NCBI RefSeq assembly: GCF_008386395.1
Contig: NZ_CP043761.1
Coordinates: forward strand, 6,138,001-6,202,000
DNA from: Paenibacillus sp. 37
GTDB lineage: Bacteria; Bacillota; Bacilli; Paenibacillales; Paenibacillaceae
Reading direction: 5' to 3'
Length of the DNA: 64,000 nt
The notes beneath the pieces are model-generated. The model ran no database searches, was not told the origin of the DNA, and saw only the letters and a program-made list of their open reading frames with translations. Made by a program: the position numbers and the translations under genes. Of the stretch, positions 11,101-23,100 are shown in pieces; position 1 is the stretch's first letter, and every line of letters starts with the position of its first letter.

Positions 11101-14100
11101 TTCGCCGAGCCAGGCTTCGGCACGCTCTCGCAGCAGTGTTTGTGTCAGCAGTACCTTCGCTCCGCTGTCTTCGAGCATAAATCGCACCCGCTCTGCTGGA
11201 TAATCCGGGTCGAGCGGTACATAGGCCCCGCCCGTTTTCCATACGGCTAGTACAGCCACCAGCAAATCGACCGAACGCTCAGCGAGAATGCCAACGATGG
11301 ACTCCCTGCCGATGCCGCTTGTGCGCAGCGTAGCCGCCAAGCGGTTCGCTCGCTCGTTCAGCTCCACATACGTTAGGCGGTTATTTTCATACACGACGGC
11401 TTCCGTTTCCGGTGTGCGTTCCGCCTGTTCCTCGAACAACCGGTGGAACGCCGCCACAGGAGCCGGTTCTAGCCGCGCTGGATTAAACGCACTGAGAACT
11501 TGTTCTTTTTCCTCTGCTGTCAGCAAGTTCAGCTCGGCAATCTTCGCATCTGGACGGTTTACAATTGTCACGAGCAACTGCTCGTAATGTTTTGCCAGCC
11601 GTTCAATCGTCTCCCTTTTATAAAGAGCCGTTGCATATTCGAAGCTGTAATCCAACCCGCCGTTCTCCTCGCCCACATCCAAGCTGATATCAAACTTCGC
11701 AGTATCCAGTACGCTCGGATAAGGAATCAGGCGAAGCCCTTCCAGCTCAAATTGCTCATTCTCCGTATTTTGCATCGTAAACATCGTGTCGAAGAGTGGA
11801 TTACGGCTTAAATCACGGGTGACTTGCACCTTGTCCACCAATTGTTCAAACGGATAGTTTTGATGCTCAAAGGCGTGCAGAGTTGTTTCTTTGACTTCGT
11901 TCAGGTATGACAGGAATGTTTTCTCCGAAGCCGGATAACTGCGGATCGCCAACGTGTTTAGGAAAATCCCGATCAACGGCTGCACATCTCCATGATTCCT
12001 TCCGGCAATCGGCGTTCCAACGATCACGTCTTCCTGACCTGAATATTTGTGCAAAAGCACGTTATACGCCGCAAGCAGAACCATAAATAATGTCGTGCCC
12101 GTTTCCGAAGCCAGCTGTTTCAGGCCGTCGGTTTTTGAAGCGTCGAAGAAAAACTCCAGCGTTTGACCTTCATAGCTCTGTACAGCCGGACGTGGATAGT
12201 CAGTCGGCATTTCCAGCACCGGAAGCTCGCCCTGGAACATGTCCAGCCAATACGCCCCCTGATGCTGAAGCCGTTCCTGCTGCTCCTGCGAATGCTGCCA
12301 AACGGTGTAGTCTTTGTACTGAATGCGTAGCGGCTCCAATTGCTCTCCACCATACAAACGCACGAATTCTTCAACAAAGATTTCCATCGAAACGCCGTCA
12401 GAAATAATATGATGCATGTCGTACATCAGAATATGGCGTTCCGGAGCCAGCTCAACAAGGCCTACTCTCAACAGCGGTGGCTTAGCCAAGTCAAACGGAC
12501 GGACGAAACCGTGAACCACCGCTTCGACCTCTTGCTCATCCACTTGATAGAACTCCACCGCAAAATTCACGTCCTGGTAAACCCGCTGTGATGCTTCGCC
12601 ATCCACCATTTCGAACCCGGTGCGCAACATTTCATGCCGCGCCACGAGCTTGCGGAACGTTTCTGCGAACCTTGCCCGGTCCAAAGCACCCTCCAGCAGC
12701 ATCGCTTCCGGCATGTTGTAGCTAAGCTCCGCACCTTCCAGCTGATTCAAGATAAAGAGACGTTTTTGAGCAAAAGATTGCGGGTACACCTCTCGGCCAT
12801 CCGCCACTGGAATGGCAACGAATGTCTGCTGATCCAGCCGATAAATGGCGGCAGCCATGCTCTCGATCGTGGAATGGCGGAACACATCGCGCAGTGGCAG
12901 ATCCACGTTCAAGTCTTTATGAATCTTGCTGACCAACGTTGTCGCGCGCAAGGAGTGGCCACCGATGTCGAAGAAGTTGTCGTGAACACCAATCTCCTTC
13001 GTAAGCCCAAGCACTTCCTGCCAAATCACCACCAGCTTCATTTCCAGCTCATTGCGCGGTGCGACGTACTGCGTTCCACTTCCCGCTTCTCCTTCCGGCG
13101 CTGGCAGCGCCTTCCGGTCTATTTTCCCGTTCGGTGTCAGAGGCAGACGCTCCAGCTGTACGAAGTACGACGGGATCATGTAACCTGGCAGCTCCTGCGC
13201 CAGCGCACTGCGCAGATCGTTCACTAACAGCTCCGCGCCGCCGGTCTCCGGCGTATAATACGCACACAGCGCCTTCTGCCCGTTCGCATCACTTCGAACC
13301 AGCACCACCGCTTCGCGCACACCTTTCACCCGTAGCAGTTGCGACTCGATCTCACCCGTCTCGATCCGGTAACCCCGGATTTTTGCCTGGTTGTCGATCC
13401 GACCGATGAAGTCCACGTTTCCGTCCTCCATCCACCGCGCCAAGTCTCCTGTGCGGTACAGCCGCTCGCCCGCGACATACGGACTATCTACGAACTTCTC
13501 TTGCGTCAGCTCCGGACGGTTCAAGTACCCACGTGCTACGCCAACGCCGCCGATGACCAGCTCCCCCAGCACCCCGACCGGCACCGGGTTCAGGTGCGCA
13601 TCCACGATGTAAAACTTCGCATTCAGCCACGCTTTGCCAATCGGCACATGACCTGTCTGCGGCAGTTTCGCCAACTCCTCGTCATAGAAACTGGAGTCAA
13701 TTGCCGCTTCCGTCACACCGTAGGCGTTAATAATGCGGAACGACGAACCAAACCGTTCCTGTAAGGTTCGGTATTCCGCCACACTGCAACTGTCTGAGCT
13801 TGTAATCAACAGCTCCATACCGCTTAACTCTAGCCCCTGCTCATGCACATGCTCCATGAACGGCACGATCAGTGCCGGCGTTGATTCAAAGATCGTCACT
13901 TGCTCCCGCTCTATCCAGTAGTGCAGACGAGACGGATCGATCCGATCGTCCTTCGGTACAATGACCATGGTACCGCCGTTGTATAACGTCCGCGCAATGT
14001 CGCCCACGAACACGTCAAACGAAAAGCTGGCGAGCTGCAGCAGCCTTACCGGGAACTGATCCAACCGGTATTCCCGTCGGTAGCCCGCTGCCGTGTTTAC

Positions 14101-17100
14101 CAGGCTGCGGTGCTCGATCATTACACCCTTTGGCTTACCCGTCGTTCCCGACGTATAGATCACGTACGCCAAGTCCTCCGGACAGGCTTCATAGCAGCTG
14201 TCCATGCCCACAACCTTCGAATGGCTCTCATCTCCGTCGTTCACAGCACCCGACAGCTCGCCGGAGACTTTACCGGAAACCACGCTGGAGCCAAGCGGTG
14301 CATTCTCCCGGTCTTTGCTGTATGACGTTTCGTCGTCGAGATACAGCACCGTCGCCAGTGCAAGTTCCTCTTCGCTGAGCCAGGCTTCAGCACGCTCTCG
14401 CAGCGGCGTTTGCGTCAGCAGCACCTTCGCTCGGCTGTCTTCAAGCATGAACCGCACCCGGTCTGCCGGATAATCCGGGTCCAGCGGTACATACGCCCCT
14501 CCCGCTTTCCAGACGGCCAGCACAGCCACCAGCAGGTCCACCGAGCGCTCGGCGAGAATGCCAACAATCTCCTCCCGGCCGATTCCACTTGCGCGCAGCG
14601 TTGCCGCCAATCGATTGGCCCCCTCGTTCAGCTCCGCATACGTCAGCCGATCGTTCTCGTATACGATGGCCTCCGCTTCCGGTGTGCGTTCCGCCTGTTC
14701 CTCGAACAGTCGGTGGAACGCTGCCACAGGAGCCACTTCCGATTGCGCCGGGTGAAACGCGCCGAGAATTTTCTCTTTTTCATCTTCCGTCAACATGTTC
14801 AGCTCAGCGATCTTTGCATTCGGATGGCTTACGATCGCCGCAAGCAAATGTCCAAAATGAATCGACAGCCGCCGGATCGTGCTTTCTTTATAAAGAGCCG
14901 TTGCAAATTCAAAGTTGCACTCCAGTCCGCCATTTTCTTCCGTAACATCCACACTCAGGTCGAACTTGGCCATACCATATTCGCTAGAGTACGGGGACAA
15001 TTTTAGGCCTTCCAGCTCAAACTCTGACTCCTCCAGGTTTTGCAGGGAGAACATCGTGTCAAACAGCGGGTTGCGACTCAAATCCCGGCTAACCTGCACT
15101 TTATCGACGAGTTCTTCGAACGGATAATTCTGATGCTCGTAAGCGCCTAATGTCGTTTCTTTCACTTCTTCCAAATATGACAGGAAGGCCTTCTCCGAAG
15201 CCGGATAATTGCGGATCGCCAGCGTGTTGACGAACATTCCGATCAAAGGCTGCATGTCGCCGTGCGTTCTGCCTGCAATCGACGTTCCAACGATCAAATC
15301 ATCCTGACCTGTGTATTTATGCAAAAGCACGGTATATGCGGCAAGCAACACCATATATAGCGTCGTTCCTCTTTGAGCGGCCAGCTGTTTTAAGCCTTCG
15401 TTCGTTGCCTCGTCCACGAAGGATGTCAGTGTATGTCCCTCATAGCTCTGTACAGCAGGACGCGGATAGTCCGTTGGCATTTCCAGAACCGGCAACTCGC
15501 CCCGGTAACGGTCCAGCCAGTAAGCTTCCTCGCGTTTCAATTGCACTTTTTGCTCGTCCGATTGCTGCCATACCGCATAGTCCTTGTACTGAATGTGCAA
15601 AGGCTCTAATGACTCGCCGCCGTACAAACGAACGAGTTCCTCAACGAATACGTCCATCGAACCCCCGTCGGAGATGATATGGTGCATGTCAAACATCAGT
15701 AAATAACGTTCGGTTGCCAGCTCTACGAGTTCGGCACGCAGCAATGGTGGCTTCGCCAAGTCGAAAGGCCGGATAAATGCCTGCACGACTGCAGACGCTT
15801 CTTCATCGTTCGCATGTCGACACACGACGGCAAAATCAACGCCCTCGTAAATACGCTGTACCGCTTCGCCTTGTACGATCTCAAATCCGGTTCGCAACGT
15901 TTCATGTCGTTTGATCAGTCCGCAGAAAGCTTTCTCCAGCAAGCTATGGTCAATCGATCCTTCGAGCAGCAGCACACCCGGCATGTTGTAGCTCTGATCG
16001 GCTCCTTCCAGCTGATTCAGGATAAACAGCCGCTTCTGAGCTGAGGAAAGTGGATAATACGCTCTTTCGTCTGCCAGCGGAATCGACGAGAACGACTGCT
16101 CTTCAATCCGGGAGAGGGCGAGAGCCATCTCTTCGATCGTTGAGTAGCGGAATACGTCGCGCAGAGGCAGTTCGACGTTCAATTCCTGATGCACCTTGCT
16201 CACCAGTGTCGTTGCCCGCAAGGAATGGCCACCCAAGTCAAAGAAGTTGTCATGAACCCCGATGTGCTCCAATCCAAGCACGCTTTTCCATATTTCAGCC
16301 AAGCTGGCTTCCAACGGAGTCCGAGGCAGAGTATGTCCTTCGCCCGGTTGCAAGCTCTCCTCAGGTGCCGGGAGGGAGCGGCGGTCAACCTTGCCGTTCG
16401 TTGTCAGTGGAAGCCGTTCCAACTGGATCAGGTACGCCGGGATCATATAGGCAGGAAGTTCCTGGGAAAGAACGCTCTTCAGCTCGGCCGCCGGAAGCTC
16501 ACGGTCCGCTTCATAATAGGCGCAAAGTTGCTTCTCGCTGGAGGCGTTTTCTCGTGCGAATACCGTCGTTTTCCGAATTCCCTCCACTTTCTGAAGCTGA
16601 GCTTCGATCTCGCCCAACTCAATACGGAAGCCGCGGATTTTTACTTGGTCATCCGTACGCCCCACGTATTCAATCGTGCCGTCCGGTAGCCATTTCGCCA
16701 AATCCCCTGTCCGGTACATGCGCTCTCCCGGCACAAACGGATGGTCCACAAATTTCTCCGCCGTCAGCTCCGGTCGGTTATTGTAGCCCCGTACCAACCC
16801 TTCTCCGCCGACGCAAAGCTCCCCGGCTACGCCGATCGGCAGAAGTTTATTCTGGCTGTCGACGATATACACCGTCGTATTGCTGATCGGCCGTCCGATG
16901 GGTACGGTAACCGCGAACTCATCGACAAAGTCGACTGGAAGGTACGTGGTATAAACCGTGCTTTCCGATGGGCCGTACAGGTGGTTGAGCCTGCCCGATC
17001 CGATATGAGCGAGCGCTTTACGCACATGGCCGACCGACACGCGCTCTCCTCCGAACAAAATCGCCCGGACATCCCGCAGGCAGTCGACGTTCACATCCAC

Positions 17101-20100
17101 AAGGACGTTGAAGAAAGCCGTCGTAATCAGCATGACCGAAATTCGCTCGAGCTTGATGAGATCCGCCAGCTGGCCGATCTCCAGCAAAGTCTCGTGGGGA
17201 ACCAGCACCAGCCGTGCCCCGTTGGTCAAAGCGCCGAAAATATCAAAAATCGCTCCGTCGAACGAATAGCTCGAAAGCTGGAGGACATGATCCCGCTCAG
17301 TGATGTCGATATAATTCGTATTTCGCACGATCCGCACGATATTGCGGTGTGAAACAAGGTTGCCTTTGGGCTTGCCCGTCGTGCCTGACGTATAGATGAT
17401 GCAAGCCAGATCTGTCGCTTCGTTGCCCTGATTTAGATTTGTGCGGTCCTCATGATAGAAGGACTCCTCATCCAGTAAAATCACGGAGTAAGAACCCGCC
17501 AGGCGCTCGCGCAATCGACTTTGCGTCAGCATGACCTGCGCACCCGAATCCTCGATCAAGAAACGGATACGCTCCTCGGGATATTCCGGGTCAATCGGTA
17601 CGTAAGCCGAACCGGCTTTGTGTGCCGCCAGCATTCCCACCACCATTTCGATGGAACGCTCAGCCATAATGGCGACCAGACGGTCTTTGGATATCCCGTG
17701 GCTACGCAAAGTACGAGCAAGGCGGTTAACGCGTTCGTTCAGCTCGCGGTAGGTCAGTTCTTGCCCATTCAAGGAGATGGCAGCTGCATTCGGGATGCGC
17801 TCCACCTGCTCTTCGAACAATTGAATGAGCGTTTTCCCGCGCGGAAATTCCGTGGTGGTGTTGTTAAAACGTCTGAGAATGTCAGCTTTTTCCGACTCCG
17901 TCACAAGTTCCAGCTCGCCCACGGTAATCTCCGGGTTATCCGCCACCTGCTCCAGCAAATGAACGAGATGCCCCTTGAGCCGCTCAATGCTATCTTTATC
18001 AAACACTTCGGCGTTAAAGTCGAATCGAATTTCGATCTCGGCTCCCGGCACCACAGTCACGTTGAAGTTATAGTTTGTCTGCTCCTCCATCTGAACATCA
18101 GCAATCGTCAGGTCGCCGTGCTGCTGGTCCCCCGCCTGCTCCATCTGCTCGTCCACCGGATAGTTTTCAAAAGCGATGATATGGTTGATCAGGTTCTGCT
18201 TTTGCACGCTGCGGGCCTGAATTTCATACAGCGGATAGTAATCATAACGCCCGGACTCCAGCGCCCGCTCTTGAAGCTTCGCCATCAGGTCGGCGAACAC
18301 GGTGTCCGCTTCGCTCGTTACCCGGACCGGCACCGTATTGATGAACAGCCCGATCATGGACTCAATGCCCGGAATTTCCGCCGGTCTTCCGGCTACGACG
18401 CTGCCGAATACGGCATCGTTTGTTCCGTTATATTTTTGCAGCATCACGCCCCAAATAGCTTGCAGCAGTGTATTGACCGTAACCAGGCGCTGTTTCGCCA
18501 CCCGGTCCATCCGCTCGCTCAAGTCCTTTCCCAGCTCGGCGGTGACGTGATCAGCCGTAAATCTGCCGTTGGGTGCCAGTTCCTTTTGTCCCGGGATTAC
18601 AGTTTGCCCTTCATAACCTGCCAGGAATGCCATCCAATAGGCTGATGCCGCCTGATCGTCCTGTCTCTCCAACCATTCGATATAGGCGCCATAATCCGAT
18701 CCTTTATCTCCCGCTGACTGCTCGCCGGATGCCAAGGCCGAGTATGCCTCAAACAGCTCCTGCGTCAGCTGAGCCAGGCACCAGCCATCCATCAAAATAT
18801 GTTGGAAACTCCACAGTACATGATAGTTTTGCTCTTCGGTGCGCAGGATCGTGAACCGAACGAGCGCGTCATGTTCCATATCGAAGCCGCGAAGCTTGTC
18901 CTCCTCGGCCTTTTTATCCAAGTAAGCTTGTTTTTCGTCCACCTGCAAATGAAGCAGCTCTTCATATTCAAAACCGACTGGCTTGTCGCGGTATATGATT
19001 TGCAGCGGCTCGCCCGCCGGTCCTTTCACAAAATTCGCCCGCAGCACCAGATGACGTTTCGCAAGTTCCATCCAACTCCTCTCAAAAAGCTGGACGTCGA
19101 GTGCTCCCCGCATCGTAAACCGCGTCTGTTCAAAATAAGCTGCCGTTTGCCGGTCAAGCGCGCTGTGGAACCACATACCCTTCTGCATCGGCGTAAGTGA
19201 GTAAATATTTTCGATTTCCCCGAGATGGCCCGAGCGCTGGGCGATGTGCTCCAATTCTGCAATGGTCAAGCCTTTGAATTGCACGTCGCTCGGCGTCAAT
19301 TCAGTGGTTTCTTTGCCTGCACAGTGGATAATGAGGTCTCGGAGACTTTGCTCAAGCCGCTGAGCGAGGGCTTCCATCGTTTCCTTGCGATACTGCTTCC
19401 GGCTGTAGCTGAGATCGAGCGATAAAGCGCCGTCCAGCACCATACCGTTGATATCCAGCACAAAGCTGCGGGCCTGCCGGTCGCTAGCCGGGCTGCCGCT
19501 GGAATAAGAAGATATGCCGATCTCGTCCTGGTTGACATCATCGTCGAACTGGCCGAGGTAGTTAAAATTTATTTCCGGCTCTGCGCCCCAAACCAAGCCA
19601 TCCTCCGATTTTGAGAGATAACGGCATATACCGTACCCTAGCCCCTTGTTCGGAATACGGCGCAAGTTTTCCTTGACCTGTTTAATCTGATATGCCAAAT
19701 TTCGGTCGGTTTCCGGCTCCAGGACGACTGGAAACATGGTCGTAAACCAGCCAACTGTACGCGTGATGTCGATATCCGTTCCGATCGATTCACGTCCGTG
19801 TCCTTCGAGATTGATCCGCACCCGTTCGTGCCCTGTCCATTTGCGCAAGGCTATTCCGAGTGCCGTTACGAAAATATCATTCATTTCGGTGTTGTAGGCA
19901 CGGTGAACCCGCTTCAGTAGCAGTTCCGTTTCTTCGGGAGTCAAACGGACAAACAGCGATTCGCTGTCCTGCTGCGTCGTAACGTCCGCCTCCATATCCT
20001 TTGGCACGGCCAGAACCTCCATTTGTTCCACGGCCTGCCAATAGGCCCGTTCCTTTGCCATCTCCGGGCTTTGCGCGTAAGCAGCCAGCTGCTCGGACCA

Positions 20101-23100
20101 AGTGCGGTACGCATCTGTTTTCGCCGGGAAACGAATTTCCTCGCTTTTGCCAGTCTGCTCGTAACCTAAAGCGAAATCCTCCATCAAAATGCGCCAAGAC
20201 ACGCCGTCTACCACGGCATGATGAACCGCGAGCAGCAAATGATCTCCATCCTCGCACTGGAACAGTCCCGCCTTCATGAGGGGCCCGTTCTCCAGATCGA
20301 TGCCTGCTTGAATGTCCGTTGCCTTCGCTTCCACAGCCTGCGTGGGATTCTCCGCATCCTTAAAGTCGAACACGTCCAGCGTGAACAGCCCACCATCCTG
20401 AATCGCTCGGGTTAACGCACTAAACCCTTGTTCCGTCTTACAGAACACCATGCGCAAGGCGTCATGATGATCGACCAGCTTTTGAAGCACCTTATACACT
20501 GTCTCTTCGTTGAAGCGTTCCTTCCGGTAAAACATCACCGACTGGTTGAAATGATGAGGGTCCGCAAATGAACTCTCAAAAAACCAATGCTGAATCGGCG
20601 TCAACGCCGTTTCACCCGTTATTTCGCCTTGATCGATGGTACGTCTGATCGGTTTCACATACAGGCTGAGCTGTGAAATCGTCGGATATTTGAACAAATC
20701 CCGGATTTCCAGCTTGTACCCGGCTTGATGAAGCCGCGAAGATACTTGAATGGACTTGATCGAGTCTCCGCCCAACTCAAAGAAATGATCCGTTACCCCA
20801 ACACGATCGGCGTTCAATACCGCCTGCCACACATCAGCAAGCGTTCGCTCAGTTTCATTGCGGGGAGCTACGTACGCGCCGCCGGTCAGTGCGTTTCCTT
20901 CCGGGGCAGGCAAAGCCTTACGATCGATTTTGTCGTTCGGCGTGAGCGGCATCCGCGGAAGCTGAACAAAATGCGCCGGAATCATGTAATTCGGCAATTT
21001 TTGCGCCAGCGCGCTTCTCAGCTCGCCAAGCGTAAGAGGGAGACTCGCGACCAGGTAAGCGCACAGTTCTTGCCCGCTTTTGCCTTCCCGCGCGATTACA
21101 ATCGTCTCCTGCACCGAATCGATCTTCAGAAGCTGCTCTTCAATCTCGCCGACTTCGATTCGGAATCCACGGATTTTCACCTGATGGTCGATCCGGCCCA
21201 AGTACTCCATATTTCCGTCCGGCAGCCAGCGGGCGAGATCTCCTGTCCGGTAAAGGCGTTCTCCCGGCGCAAACGGATGTTCAACGAACTTCTCTGCCGT
21301 CAGCTCCGGTTGGTTCAGGTAACCTCTCGCAAGCCCCACACCTGCCACGCATAGCTCGCCGTCCACTCCCGGAGGCACAAGTTGCAGGTGGGCATCCAAA
21401 ATAAAAATTTGATGATTAGCCAGCGGGCGCCCAATCGGAATGACTCTGCGTTCCGGCTGCTGCTCATCCGCATCCCAAAGCGTCGTAACAATCGAAGCTT
21501 CGGTAGGGCCGTAAGCATTGAAATAATGGACCTTCGCTTTCCACTGCTGCACGAATTCGGCCGATACCGCCGAACCTCCCGTTACAAGCTTTGTTAAGCT
21601 GGGAAGACGGTCCGGGTTCAAATGAGCGCTGTACGTCGGGGGCAGAATCGCCGCCGTAATCGCATGCTCGTTCATATAGCTCTCGAACAGACGAGTGTCG
21701 AGAATTGTCTCGGCCGTCGGGATGTACAAAGTCGCGCCAAAATAGAGTGCTTTGAAAACCTCCCAGCAGGATGCGTCGAAGGACAAGCTCGCAAATTGAA
21801 CGATCCGGTCTTGCTCCGTGATGCCCAGCCTGTCTGCGAACATCAGCTTCAAGCTGACCAAACCACGATGCTCCAGCATGACCCCTTTGGGTTTGCCCGT
21901 TGTACCTGACGTATAAATGACATAAGCAAGATCGTTTGGACCGCTGGCCTCCTCCAGGTTGGAACCATCGTCGCTATAGAATTGCTTGTCATCTAGCGCC
22001 AATACGGTCCCTTCGAACGGGACTTGCTTTAACAGCTCTCTTTGAGTCAGCAGCAGCTGCGCGTTTGAGTTCTCAAGAATGTAGCGGATACGCTCTTCCG
22101 GGTACTCCGGGTCGATCGGCACGTAGGCACCGCCAGCTTTCAGAACCGCCAGAATGCCAATGACCGTCTCCAGCGATCTCCTGACCATCAGGCCTACCAA
22201 CTGATTGGGCAGCACGCCGACCGATCGTAGCGTACGCGCCAGCTGGTTCGCCCGTTCGTTCAACTCTGCGTATGAAAGACGCTGCCCCTCAAAGAAAACC
22301 GCCGTCGCCTCGGGCACACGCTTCGCTTGCTCCTCCACAAGCTGATGAATCGTCCGATCACGAGGATAGTCCTTCTCGGTATCGTTAAAGCTTTGTAGTA
22401 ATTTAAATTTTTCGTCCTCCGACAGCATGTCCGCTCGCACGATGTTCAGCTCCAGCTCATGAAGCCCCACGGACAGCAGGCGATTCAGATGGCCGACGAC
22501 CCGAGTCATGAACTCGGAGTCATATAAGTGCTCGTTATATGACAGCGCTAGCTGTATCGTCCCGCCGGCTAAACTAAATTCAAAGGAACAGTCTGTGACC
22601 ACGTTTTGCCCAATTTCGTCCAGATGCAGCTCCTTAAGGGATACTAGCGTATGGACAAAGGGTATCCCTTCTGCATATTGCAGATCCAGCTTCTCCGTCA
22701 TTTTCAAGAACGGAATATGTTGATGCTGAATGGCTTCCGGCAAGGAAGTCCTCAGTTCGCTCAGAAGCGTTTTAAAAGTTGCTCCCACCGAAAGGGAGTT
22801 TTTCAAAATGACCGTATGATTAACGGATCGACGCGTCTCCCCCTTTTTCGGCACAACCGGCATGCCGACCAGAATGTCTGAAGCTCCAGTATATTTATGC
22901 AAGAGTGCCTGAACACCGGCGAGCAAAATCATAAAAGCAGCCAGCGGAGCACCCTTGCTCATTTGAAGGACGCGCTGCGCCGCTTCCTCCGAAAGCGAAC
23001 CGCCAACGGTTTTCACATTGGGCACCAGGGAGTTTGGAGCTTTGCTGTAAGGCAGCCGCGTCAAGGTATATTCGTCACTACCGAATTTTTCGTTCCAAAA

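Noticed and set aside
10380..13962. Possible CRISPR or transposon repeat, suggested by the long exact repeat
   Set aside because: The repeat is inside homologous adenylation domains in the same frame and orientation, at a spacing of one NRPS module.
17521..18645. Long plus-strand frames opposite pmxA
   Set aside because: High GC content of the synthetase removes stop codons from the opposite strand. The products look like reverse-complement NRPS sequence and resemble no family.
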